Source: Lutibacillus sp052034115
GTDB taxonomy: Bacteria; Actinomycetota; Actinomycetes; Actinomycetales; Dermatophilaceae
Assembly: GCA_052034115.1 (NCBI GenBank)
Contig: JBPOIZ010000074.1
Location: 1-20,364 of the forward strand
Length of the DNA stretch: 20,364 bases
Direction of reading: 5' to 3'
Under the pieces are notes generated by a model. The model saw only the letters and a list, made by a program, of their open reading frames with translations. It was not told the DNA's origin and made no database searches. The position numbers were made by a program, and so were the translations under genes. Below are positions 1 to 6,346 of the stretch, piece after piece; position 1 is the first letter of the stretch, and each line of letters starts with the position of its first letter.

Positions 1-26
1 CGCTGTGGGGGGGCGTGCGGGGCGGG

Positions 27-43
27 CCCCCCCCCCCCCCCCC
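27..43. repeat. 17-bp C homopolymer in the leftmost non-coding stretch
   Basis: An uninterrupted run of 17 C at 27-43 follows a G-rich segment (seven G at 7-13, then GGGG and GGG blocks). The G blocks could pair with the C run, or the opposite strand (17 G) could form a quadruplex. No gene is recognisable in 1-156. Such a run could be a slippage-prone tract, part of an upstream gene's terminator, or a sequencing or assembly artefact; the sequence alone does not decide. Confidence 0.9.
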
Positions 44-103
44 GCGACACCCCCTTCATCGAGCCAACCCCCCGGTTCGTTACTGGACATGTCAACTAGT
101 TTG

Positions 104-119
104 AGTGACCTGCGTCACA
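104..119. promoter_or_regulatory. CRP/GlxR-like operator candidate upstream of thyA
   Basis: The sequence reads A-GTGA-CCTGCG-TCAC-A, a perfect match to the GTGA-N6-TCAC core recognised by CRP-family regulators, including actinobacterial GlxR. Its centre (111.5) lies about 45 bp before the thyA start codon, which is also the likely transcription start. That is near the position used by activators overlapping the -35 region. The match is seen; the regulator and the direction of control are inferred. Confidence 0.4.
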
Positions 120-144
120 TTCAGCGAGGGTCTGGCCGGACTGT

Positions 145-150
145 TACGGT
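145..150 (+). promoter_or_regulatory. thyA -10 element (TACGGT), leaderless type
   Basis: TACGGT fits the actinobacterial -10 pattern TANNNT and ends exactly 6 nt before the ATG at 157. There is no Shine-Dalgarno sequence in front of the ATG. This spacing places the transcription start at or next to the start codon, so the mRNA is probably leaderless. Confidence 0.55.
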
Positions 151-156
151 GCCCGC

Positions 157-951
157 ATGCGCCAGTACCTCGACCTGCTCCAGCACGTCCTGTCCACGGG
201 GACAGAGAAGTCGGACCGCACCGGCACCGGCACGCTGAGCACCTTTGGTTACCAGATGCGCTTCGACCTCACCGACGGATTCCCCGCCCTGACGACCAAG
301 CGCCTGCATCTTCGGTCCATCATCGGTGAGCTGATGTGGTTCTTGCGCGGGGACACCAATGTGCGGTGGCTCCAGGAGCGGGGCATCTCGATCTGGGACG
401 AGTGGGCCGACGCCCAGGGCGACCTCGGACCGGTCTACGGGCACCAATGGCGCTCGTGGCCCACCCCCGACGGGCGCCATATCGACCAGATCGCGGCCGT
501 GGTCTCCTCGATCCGCGCCAACCCCGACTCGAGGCGGCACCTGGTCAGCGCCTGGAATGTCGCCGACGTGGATCAGATGGCGTTACCGCCTTGCCACACG
601 CTGTTCCAGTTCTATGTGGCCGACGGACGTCTGTCGTGCCAGCTCTACCAGCGCTCCGCCGACGTCTTCCTCGGCGTGCCATTCAACATCGCGTCGTACG
701 CGCTGCTCACCCACATAGTCGCGCAGGTCACCGGCCTGCGGGTCGGCGACTTCGTCCACACCCTCGGTGACGCGCACCTCTATCTCAACCACCTCGATCA
801 GGCCCGCCTCCAGCTGACTCGCGACCCGAGGCCGCTGCCCAGCCTGCGGCTCAACCCTGAGCGCACCGCGCTGGACGAGTTCGACCTCGGCGACGTCGAG
901 TTGGTCGGCTACGACGCACACCCGTCGATCAAGGCACCGATCGCGGTATGA
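157..951 (+). CDS. thyA: Thymidylate synthase ThyA
   Basis: ThyA converts dUMP and 5,10-methylenetetrahydrofolate to dTMP and dihydrofolate in the cytosol. The product is 264 residues, the same length as E. coli ThyA. The catalytic cysteine is C146 in PPCHTLFQF, followed by the conserved RSADVFLGVPFNIASYALL block (about 166-184), which binds nucleotide and folate. The arginine-rich DSRRHLVSAWN segment (124-134) matches the phosphate-binding region. The ATG at 157 is preceded by a TANNNT -10 at 6 nt rather than by a ribosome binding site. The stop overlaps the folA start by 4 bp (ATGA), so the two are translationally coupled. The pairing is logical because ThyA oxidises the folate that FolA reduces. 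Identification is secure. Confidence 0.97.
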   Translation: MRQYLDLLQHVLSTGTEKSDRTGTGTLSTFGYQMRFDLTDGFPALTTKRLHLRSIIGELMWFLRGDTNVRWLQERGISIWDEWADAQGDLGPVYGHQWRSWPTPDGRHIDQIAAVVSSIRANPDSRRHLVSAWNVADVDQMALPPCHTLFQFYVADGRLSCQLYQRSADVFLGVPFNIASYALLTHIVAQVTGLRVGDFVHTLGDAHLYLNHLDQARLQLTRDPRPLPSLRLNPERTALDEFDLGDVELVGYDAHPSIKAPIAV

Positions 952-1451
952 CGACCACTCCGGTCACCCTGATCGCCGCGGTTGCCCGCAACGGCGTCAT
1001 CGGCGACGGGCTGCGCATCCCGTGGGATCTTCCCGGTGACCTGGCCCGATTCAAGCGGATCACCATGGGCCACCCCCTCATCATGGGGCGGCTGACCTTC
1101 GACTCCATCGGCCGCCCGCTGCCGGGCCGGCGGACCATCGTCGTCACTCGCCAGCGGGACTGGCATCACGCCGACGTCGAGACGGCGCACTCGGTCGCCG
1201 ATGCCCTGGCCCTGGCCGGTTCGGCCGCCGAGGTCTTCGTCGCCGGCGGTGGCCAGATCTACGCCGAGGCGATGCCCCTGGCCACCCGGCTGGTCATCAC
1301 CGAGGTCCCCCTGACGCCCGCAGGCGATGTCCACTTTCCGGCCATCGATCCCGACCTGTGGGACGAAACCGCGCGGGAGGAGCTGCCGGACCGCGCGTAT
1401 GTCGACTACGTGCGTCGCGGCAGCGAGGCGAGCCCGCCCTACGCGTCGTAG
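948..1451 (+). CDS. folA: Dihydrofolate reductase
   Basis: FolA reduces dihydrofolate to tetrahydrofolate with NADPH, regenerating the cofactor that thymidylate synthase consumes. The product is 167 residues, usual for bacterial chromosomal enzymes. Visible motifs are IAAVARNGVIG at the N terminus, IPWDLPGDL with the catalytic acid D27, GRLTFDSIG and PLPGRRTIV (about 48-66), and the NADPH loop AGGGQIYAEA (about 99-108). The start ATG overlaps the thyA stop as ATGA. The last 13 bases overlap the 3' end of the convergent paaE gene, leaving no room for a terminator between them. The family is also called dfrA; nothing suggests a resistance variant. Confidence 0.96.
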   Translation: MTTTPVTLIAAVARNGVIGDGLRIPWDLPGDLARFKRITMGHPLIMGRLTFDSIGRPLPGRRTIVVTRQRDWHHADVETAHSVADALALAGSAAEVFVAGGGQIYAEAMPLATRLVITEVPLTPAGDVHFPAIDPDLWDETAREELPDRAYVDYVRRGSEASPPYAS

Positions 1452-2554
1452 TCGAGGGTGACCTCGTCACTGACCGGGTGTGCCTGGCACGCCAGGACGA
1501 TCCCGCGGGCGACCTCGTCCGGCTCCAGCGCGTAGTTCTTGTCCATTCGCACCTCGCCGCTGACGACCCGGGCCCGGCAGGTGCCGCACATGCCACCGGT
1601 GCAGCTGTAGGGCGCGTCCGGGCGGGTCCGCAGCGTGGCTGCGAGGATCGACTCGTCCCGGGTCGGCATGGGGACCACGGTGCGGCGACCGTCCAGCGTG
1701 ACCGTCACGACGGCCTCGGGCGGGGCCGCGACATCGACGACGACCGGCGGTGGCGCACTGACGTCGTCGTGGAAGATCTCGTGATGCACGTGGACGGGGT
1801 CGACGCCGGCCTCCGCCAGTGCCTCCTGAGCGGCCTCGACCATGCCGAGCGGGCCGCACAGATACCACTCGTCGCCGGTATCGACCGGAATCACCCCAGC
1901 GAGGATGCGACGGATCCGATCCGGGTCGAGTCGGCCGGAGAAGAGCTCGACGTCCTGTTCCTCGCGGGAGAGCACATGAATGAGGTGGAAACGTTCGGGG
2001 TAGCGGTCTTTGAGGTCTTCGAGCTCCTCGAGGAACATGATCGTCCGGGTCGACCGGTTCCCGTAGACCAGCGTGGCGCGCGACTGCGGCTCCACCTCCA
2101 GTGCGGTGGCGATCAGGGAGAGGACCGGGGTGATCCCCGACCCCGCAGCGAAGGCCACGTGGTGACGTGCCAGAGAAGGGTCGCTCGGGCAGGTGAACGA
2201 CCCCAACGGCGGCATGACGTCGACGACGTCCCCGGGTTGGACCTCGTCGACGAGCCACGGCGAGACCGCCCCGCCGGGCACTCGGGCCGCCGCCACGCGC
2301 AGGATGGGCACCTCGTCGCCGGGTCGCGGCACGGCACAGATCGAGTAGGAGCGGCGGGCCTCGTGGCCGTCGACGACGCGACGCACCGTCAGGTGCTGTC
2401 CGGGCAGGTAGCGGAACTGCTCGGCGAGCTGCGGTGGGCACGCGAAGGTGACGGCGCGCGCCTCGTCGGTCAGCTGCTCGACCGCGGTCACTGTCAACGG
2501 GTGGAACTGCATCTTGGCCCGTCTCGGGGCCGACGTCGTCAAGGTCACCGCCAC
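1439..2554 (-). CDS. paaE: Phenylacetyl-CoA epoxidase reductase subunit PaaE
   Basis: PaaE is the NADPH-dependent electron donor of the PaaABCE epoxidase. The product has 371 residues. An FNR-like module shows the flavin motif RSYS (68-71) and nucleotide-binding motifs GSGITPV (138-144) and CGPLGM (233-238). A C-terminal plant-type [2Fe-2S] ferredoxin domain has C318, C323, C326 and C356. The start is GTG at 2554, with GAGGA 7 nt upstream and only 10 bp after the paaD stop; an in-frame ATG at 2512 is possible but lacks this signal. It is the last gene of the paa operon and overlaps folA tail to tail by 13 bp. The alternative symbol paaK is used for this gene in some genomes. Confidence 0.95.
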   Translation of the reverse strand: MAVTLTTSAPRRAKMQFHPLTVTAVEQLTDEARAVTFACPPQLAEQFRYLPGQHLTVRRVVDGHEARRSYSICAVPRPGDEVPILRVAAARVPGGAVSPWLVDEVQPGDVVDVMPPLGSFTCPSDPSLARHHVAFAAGSGITPVLSLIATALEVEPQSRATLVYGNRSTRTIMFLEELEDLKDRYPERFHLIHVLSREEQDVELFSGRLDPDRIRRILAGVIPVDTGDEWYLCGPLGMVEAAQEALAEAGVDPVHVHHEIFHDDVSAPPPVVVDVAAPPEAVVTVTLDGRRTVVPMPTRDESILAATLRTRPDAPYSCTGGMCGTCRARVVSGEVRMDKNYALEPDEVARGIVLACQAHPVSDEVTLDYDA

Positions 2555-2564
2555 ATCGCCGTCC

Positions 2565-3059
2565 TCACAGGGGCTTGAACTCGTCGAAGGGCTCCTGGCA
2601 TGCGCGACACCGGCGCAGAGCCTTGCACGCCGTCGAGCCGAACCGGGCGATCTCCTCGGTGTCTGCGCTGCCGCACCGCGGGCAGATCACCTGCCGCACC
2701 GCGAGGGACACGGCGACAGCGCCGCTGTCCGGGACCGGTCCAGGAGGCGCGATCCCGAAGGAGAGCAGGGCATCGCGACCGGCGGCCGAGATGTCCTGCG
2801 TGGACCACGGCGGCGACAGCACAGTGCGGATACAGACGGCATACCCGTGCGCGGTCCCGACGTCGCGCACCGCGCATTCCATCGCCTCCATCGCCGGGCA
2901 CCCGCTGTAGGTCGGGGTCATCTCGACGGTGACGGTGCGCGCGTCGTCGTCGACGTCCACCCGACGCAGGACCCCCAGGTCGGCCAGCGAGATCACCGGG
3001 ATCTCGGGATCGGGGATGTTCGCGATCGCTCGCGCGACGTCGATGACCACGGCCGTCAC
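2565..3059 (-). CDS. paaD: Phenylacetate degradation protein PaaD (Fe-S assembly, MIP18 family)
   Basis: PaaD is a DUF59/MIP18-type protein thought to help mature the iron or Fe-S centres of the epoxidase. The product has 164 residues. The N-terminal domain carries the family signature PDPEIPVISLADLG (16-29) and TPTYSGCPA with C54. The C terminus adds a zinc-ribbon-like set of two CxxC pairs (C126/C129 and C151/C154), typical of PaaD and absent from shorter MIP18 proteins. I start it at GTG 3059, which overlaps the paaC stop as GTGA; a neighbouring in-frame GTG at 3062 is equally readable. The open frame continues upstream in a low-quality arginine-rich translation that is antisense or frame-shifted to paaC, so longer starts are unlikely. 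Confidence 0.92.
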   Translation of the reverse strand: MTAVVIDVARAIANIPDPEIPVISLADLGVLRRVDVDDDARTVTVEMTPTYSGCPAMEAMECAVRDVGTAHGYAVCIRTVLSPPWSTQDISAAGRDALLSFGIAPPGPVPDSGAVAVSLAVRQVICPRCGSADTEEIARFGSTACKALRRCRACQEPFDEFKPL

Positions 3060-3817
3060 CACGTCGCGCCCGGGTGGGATCGCGCGACGTGCTGCATCGT
3101 GGCCAAGAGGTAGCCCATGGCCTCGCTGTGCACCCCGCCGCGCCCGCCACCGGCACGCCACCGTGGCGGGTCGGCGGCGGTCAGGGTCGCCTCCGCCAGG
3201 ACCTGCGCGACACCGTGGTCGACCTCGGCGCGCAGCTCGGAGGGCCGGACACCCAGCCCAGTGGTCGAGGCCGCCACGGCGACCTCGTCGTCGACGAACA
3301 GCTCGTCGACGTAGGGCGCCACCCACTGCAGCGCGGCCGACATACGGTCGTGCGACTCGGTCGTCCCGTCGCCGAGGCGGACCACCCAGGCCGAGGCGTG
3401 CGCGACGTGGTATGCGGCCTCCTTGACGGCCTTGCCGGCAATCCCCGCGAGCACGGGGTCAGACGAACTCATCAGGCGGGCATACAACGCCCGCTGGTAG
3501 CGGGAGAACCACAACATCCGAGCCATCTCCTGGGCGAAGTCGCCCTTTGGCTGCTCGACGAGATGGACGTTGCGGAACTCGCGCTCGTCACGCAGCATCG
3601 CCATCTCGTCCTCGGTGCGGCCGGTGCCGTCGAGCTCGCCGACCCGGGTGTAGAGCCGGCGGGCCTGGCCGATGAGGTCGAGGCCGACGTTGGCCAAGGC
3701 CATGTCCTCTTCGACGTGCGGCGCCCGACTGACCCACTCCCCCAGCCGCTGTGCGTAGACGAGCGCGTCGTCGCCGAGTGCGATCAGGTATGCCGCGTCG
3801 AGCCCTGGGGAGTTCAT
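3056..3817 (-). CDS. paaC: Phenylacetyl-CoA epoxidase structural subunit PaaC
   Basis: PaaC is the ferritin-like but catalytically inactive partner that forms the core heterodimer with PaaA. The product has 253 residues, near the family norm of about 250. Recognisable stretches include YLIALGDDALVYAQRLGEW, DMALANVGLDLIGQARRLY, the block FRNVHLVEQPKGDFAQ and KAVKEAAYHVAHASAWVVRLGDGT. The start is ATG 3817, with an AGGGGG ribosome binding site at 3826-3831 and an 8-nt spacer. That site lies inside the 3' arm of a perfect 8-bp hairpin in the 52-bp paaB-paaC gap, so expression may be tuned relative to paaAB. The stop overlaps the paaD start. Confidence 0.94.
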   Translation of the reverse strand: MNSPGLDAAYLIALGDDALVYAQRLGEWVSRAPHVEEDMALANVGLDLIGQARRLYTRVGELDGTGRTEDEMAMLRDEREFRNVHLVEQPKGDFAQEMARMLWFSRYQRALYARLMSSSDPVLAGIAGKAVKEAAYHVAHASAWVVRLGDGTTESHDRMSAALQWVAPYVDELFVDDEVAVAASTTGLGVRPSELRAEVDHGVAQVLAEATLTAADPPRWRAGGGRGGVHSEAMGYLLATMQHVARSHPGATW

Positions 3818-3826
3818 GGGCGGGGC

Positions 3827-3866
3827 CCCCTGGAGGTATCGGAGCGAAGCGGAGAACGTCCAGGGG
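3827..3866 (-). promoter_or_regulatory. mRNA hairpin covering the paaC ribosome binding site
   Basis: On the transcribed strand, CCCCTGGA (3866-3859) pairs perfectly with TCCAGGGG (3834-3827) around a 24-nt loop. The 3' arm contains most of the AGGGGG ribosome binding site for paaC. Folding would therefore hide the site, and ribosomes leaving paaB could open it. The pairing is seen; the regulatory role is inferred. Confidence 0.5.
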
Positions 3867-3869
3867 TGC

Positions 3870-4169
3870 TCATAGGTATTCGACGTCCTCGGGGACCTCG
3901 TAGAACGTCGGGTGTCGATAGACCTTGTCGGCAGCCGGGTCAAAGAACGCGTCCCGCTCGTCCGGGCTGCTCGCGACGATGTCGGCGGCCTGGACCACCC
4001 ACAACGAGACGCCCTCCTGCCGCCTGGTGTAGAGGTCGCGGGCGTTCTGCAGGGCCATCGTCGCGTCGGGGGCATGCAGCGACCCGGCGTGCACGTGCGA
4101 AAGGCCTCGCTTGGCCCGGATGAAGACCTCCCACAGTGGCCAGTCGCGGGCGGTGCCCCCGGTGCTCAT
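3870..4169 (-). CDS. paaB: Phenylacetyl-CoA epoxidase subunit PaaB
   Basis: PaaB is a small subunit that bridges PaaAC heterodimers in the epoxidase complex and is needed for full activity. The product has 99 residues, the normal size. The family pattern WPLWEVFIRAKRGLSHVHAGSLHAPD near the N terminus, then DATMALQNARDLYTRR and SLWVVQAADI, is clear, followed by a C-terminal KVYRHPTFYEVPEDVE. The start ATG 4169 overlaps the paaA stop by 4 bp (ATGA), so it is translationally coupled. A 52-bp gap with a hairpin separates it from paaC. Confidence 0.95.
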   Translation of the reverse strand: MSTGGTARDWPLWEVFIRAKRGLSHVHAGSLHAPDATMALQNARDLYTRRQEGVSLWVVQAADIVASSPDERDAFFDPAADKVYRHPTFYEVPEDVEYL

Positions 4170-5218
4170 GCGGCGCTCCCTTCGGCGGCGCGGTGCTTCT
4201 CGGCGTGAGCCAAGGCCGCTTCGCGGACCCAGGCTCCTTCTTCGTGGGCGCGGATCTTGTGGGCCATCCGTTGGGCGTTGCACGGGCCGTCGCCCCGCAG
4301 GACCTGCCAGAACTCGTCCCAATCGATCTCGCCGAAGTCGTAGTGACCCCGCTCTTCGTTCCACCGCAGGTCCGGGTCGGGCAGGACCACGCCGATCCGC
4401 TGCGCCTGCGGCACGGTCATGTCGACGAACCGTTGGCGCAGCTCGTCGTTCGTGAACCGCTTGATGCCCCAGGCCATCGACTGCTCGGTGTGCCCGCCGG
4501 CGATGGCGTGCTCGCCGGTGTCGCGCGGGCCGAACATCATCAGGGCCGGCCACCAGAACCGGTCCACGGCGTCCTGGGCCATGGCCTGCTGCTCCGCAGT
4601 CCCGCGCATGAGCGTCCAGAGGATCTCGAAGCCCTGCCGCTGGTGGAACGACTCCTCCTTACAGATCCGGATCATCGCCCGCGAATAGGGCCCGTAGGAG
4701 CAGCGGCACAAGGCGACCTGGTTCATGATCGCTGCGCCGTCGACGAGCCAACCGATGGCACCGTTGTCGGCCCACGTCAGGGTCGGGTAGTTGAAGATCG
4801 AGGAGTACTTCTGCTTGCCGGCGTGCAGCTTGTCGAGCAGTTCGGAGCGCTCGACCCCGAGCGTCTCGGCGGCACTGTAGAGGTAGAGCCCATGCCCGGC
4901 CTCGTCCTGGACCTTGGCCAGCAGGATCGCCTTGCGACGCAGCGACGGTGCCCGGGTGATCCAGTTGCCCTCGGGTTGCATCCCGATGATCTCCGAGTGG
5001 GCGTGCTGGGCGATCTGTCGGATCAGGGTCTGTCGGTAGCCGTCGGGCATCGCGTCACGCGGCTCGATCTTCTGGTCGGCGGCGATCAGGGCCTCGAAGG
5101 AGGCGGTGAGCTCGCGCTGCGCGGCCTCCCGCTCGGCCGCCGCGGCATCGTCATACAGGGGGGTCTCGGCGGCGTTGAGGGGTCCGTCGGCCGGGTCGAT
5201 GACGTCGTTGCCATACAT
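4166..5218 (-). CDS. paaA: Phenylacetyl-CoA epoxidase catalytic subunit PaaA
   Basis: PaaA is the di-iron oxygenase subunit that epoxidises the ring of phenylacetyl-CoA. From ATG 5218 the product has 350 residues. The core from IEPRDAMPDGYR onwards aligns by eye with E. coli PaaA (309 residues). Candidate iron ligands are E76 (HAHSEIIG), E106 and H109 (QDEAGHG), and E189 and H192 (KEESFH); E76 and E106 have the same 30-residue spacing as E42/E72 in the E. coli protein. The frame stays open to a GTG at 5269, giving 367 residues. I prefer 5218 because the extra 17 residues would cover a 26-bp dyad and a -10-like CATACT 7 nt before the ATG, and would leave only 11 bp to azlC. The first residues before the core are poorly conserved, so the start is moderately sure. 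Confidence 0.93.
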   Translation of the reverse strand: MYGNDVIDPADGPLNAAETPLYDDAAAAEREAAQRELTASFEALIAADQKIEPRDAMPDGYRQTLIRQIAQHAHSEIIGMQPEGNWITRAPSLRRKAILLAKVQDEAGHGLYLYSAAETLGVERSELLDKLHAGKQKYSSIFNYPTLTWADNGAIGWLVDGAAIMNQVALCRCSYGPYSRAMIRICKEESFHQRQGFEILWTLMRGTAEQQAMAQDAVDRFWWPALMMFGPRDTGEHAIAGGHTEQSMAWGIKRFTNDELRQRFVDMTVPQAQRIGVVLPDPDLRWNEERGHYDFGEIDWDEFWQVLRGDGPCNAQRMAHKIRAHEEGAWVREAALAHAEKHRAAEGSAA

Positions 5219-5221
5219 GAG

Positions 5222-5247
5222 GTCCAGTATGGCGTTCGCCACTGGAC
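5222..5247. promoter_or_regulatory. 26-bp dyad between paaA and azlC, operator candidate
   Basis: GTCCAGT (5222-5228) and ACTGGAC (5241-5247) are perfect inverted copies. Inside them GGC (5231-5233) and GCC (5238-5240) also pair, with two unpaired bases at 5229-5230. The dyad covers the putative paaA -10 at 5226-5231, where a repressor would block transcription. TetR-type PaaR or GntR-type PaaX proteins control paa genes elsewhere, but neither is encoded in this window. Confidence 0.45.
5226..5231 (-). promoter_or_regulatory. paaA -10 candidate (CATACT)
   Basis: On the minus strand CATACT ends 7 nt before the ATG at 5218. It differs from TANNNT at the first base, so it is weaker than the other leaderless-type elements in the window, but the spacing is the same. 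No good Shine-Dalgarno sequence precedes the ATG. Confidence 0.3.
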
Positions 5248-5265
5248 GCGCCACCGAGACCCTGC

Positions 5266-5276
5266 TCACCCGGTGA
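5266..5276. promoter_or_regulatory. Short palindrome just upstream of azlC
   Basis: TCACC-C-GGTGA is a perfect 5-bp dyad ending 4 bp before the azlC ATG. Part of it, GGTGA, could serve as a weak ribosome binding site for azlC. It may be an operator half or chance; low confidence. Confidence 0.2.
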
Positions 5277-5280
5277 CATC

Positions 5281-5994
5281 ATGACCGACATGTCCGAGAC
5301 CGGCGGCGCACTGAGCCCGGTGCTGCGCCGTCAGGTGCTGCGCCAAGGGATCTCCGTCGGCGTCGCCTCCGGCGTGTATGGCGTCAGCTTTGGCGCCCTG
5401 GGGGTGACGTCGGGGCTCTCCGTGGTGCAGACCCAGGCGCTGTCGCTGCTCATGTTCACGGGGGCCTCCCAGTTTGCCTTCGTCGGCGTGATCGCGGCCG
5501 GCGGCGCCGGCTCTGCGGCGATCGCAACCGCCACCCTGCTCGGGCTGCGAAACGGGCTGTACGGGCTGCAGGTCGGCCCCCTGTTAGGCGTTCGCGGCGC
5601 TCGCCGGCTCCTCGCGGCCCAGTTGACCATCGATGAGTCGACCGCGGTCGGTCTGGCCCAGGACGACCCGGCGGCGCGGCGGTTCGGGTTCTGGGCGGCC
5701 GGATGGTCCGTCTTCGTCCTGTGGAACCTCTCCACCCTGGCCGGGGCCGTCCTGGGCAACTCGCTGGGGGACGCGCGCCGGTGGGGTCTGGACGGGGCCG
5801 CTGCCGCTGCCTTCCTCGCGCTGCTCTGGCCCCGGCTGCACAGCCGTGAGGGGTGGTCCGTCGCCGCTGCCGGGGCAGCGGTGGCCATCGTCACCTCGCC
5901 GCATGTCCCACCTGGCATCCCGGTCATCCTCGCCGGGCTGGTCGCCGTCGCCGTCGGGATCCTCCCCAGGTCGTGGCGCAGGGGCTCGCTGTGA
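5281..5994 (+). CDS. azlC: AzlC-family branched-chain amino acid permease, large subunit
   Basis: AzlC forms the large membrane subunit of an exporter for branched-chain amino acids such as leucine, valine or methionine, like BrnF of Corynebacterium. The product has 237 residues and several hydrophobic segments. The family pattern is seen in GVYGVSFGALGVTSGLSVVQTQALSLLMFTGASQFAFVG (about 33-71) and LLGLRNGLYGLQVGPLLG. It partners AzlD, whose GTG start overlaps its stop as GTGA. The start is ATG 5281 or ATG 5290; neither has a strong ribosome binding site. It is divergent from paaA, with a dyad in the gap. Which amino acid is carried cannot be read from the sequence. Confidence 0.9.
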   Translation: MTDMSETGGALSPVLRRQVLRQGISVGVASGVYGVSFGALGVTSGLSVVQTQALSLLMFTGASQFAFVGVIAAGGAGSAAIATATLLGLRNGLYGLQVGPLLGVRGARRLLAAQLTIDESTAVGLAQDDPAARRFGFWAAGWSVFVLWNLSTLAGAVLGNSLGDARRWGLDGAAAAAFLALLWPRLHSREGWSVAAAGAAVAIVTSPHVPPGIPVILAGLVAVAVGILPRSWRRGSL

Positions 5995-6305
5995 GCCTGT
6001 GGGGCATCGTCCTGGCCGCGTCGGCGCTGGCCTTCGCCACCAAGGCCGCGGGGCACATCGTGCCGGCTCGGTGGCTGGAGGGGGATCGGATCTCCCGCGG
6101 TATGGCGCTGATGCCTGCTGCGCTGCTTGCAGCCCTCGTCGCGGTGCAGGGCGTCATCGGTTCCGGCGGACGGCTCGTCATCGACTCCAGGCTCGGGGCC
6201 TTGGCGGTGGCCGCGGTGGCGCTGCGGTTCAAGGCCCCGTTCTTCGTCGTGGTCGTCCTCGGGGCCCTGACCGCGGCCGCGTTGCGAGCCATCGGGCTGC
6301 CGTAA
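5991..6305 (+). CDS. azlD: AzlD-family branched-chain amino acid permease, small subunit
   Basis: AzlD is the small hydrophobic subunit that works with AzlC in exporting branched-chain amino acids. The product has 104 residues with about four transmembrane stretches (LWGIVLAASALAFATKAAG, a segment around ALMPAALLAALVAVQGV, LGALAVAAVALRF, FFVVVVLGALTAAALRAI). The start GTG 5991 overlaps the azlC stop as GTGA, so coupling is expected. Size, hydrophobicity and position fit the family well. Confidence 0.88.
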   Translation: MSLWGIVLAASALAFATKAAGHIVPARWLEGDRISRGMALMPAALLAALVAVQGVIGSGGRLVIDSRLGALAVAAVALRFKAPFFVVVVLGALTAAALRAIGLP

Positions 6306-6333
6306 ACCCGTGGCCGCTGTCGGCGCCGGCTCC

Positions 6334-6339
6334 TAAGGT
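6334..6339 (+). promoter_or_regulatory. -10 element (TAAGGT) of the DinB-like gene, or ribosome binding site
   Basis: TAAGGT fits TANNNT and ends 7 nt before ATG 6347, the spacing expected for a leaderless mRNA. The overlapping AAGGTG (6335-6340) could instead be a Shine-Dalgarno site with a 6-nt spacer. The sequence alone does not separate the two readings. Confidence 0.4.
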
Positions 6340-6346
6340 GACCGCT

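Noticed and set aside
5..238. Small open frame through the C homopolymer
   Set aside because: Proline-rich translation produced by the C run; it overlaps the thyA promoter and start.
5219..5269. Longer paaA start at GTG 5269
   Set aside because: It would cover the dyad and -10-like element and leave 11 bp to azlC. The added residues do not resemble PaaA. It is not excluded.
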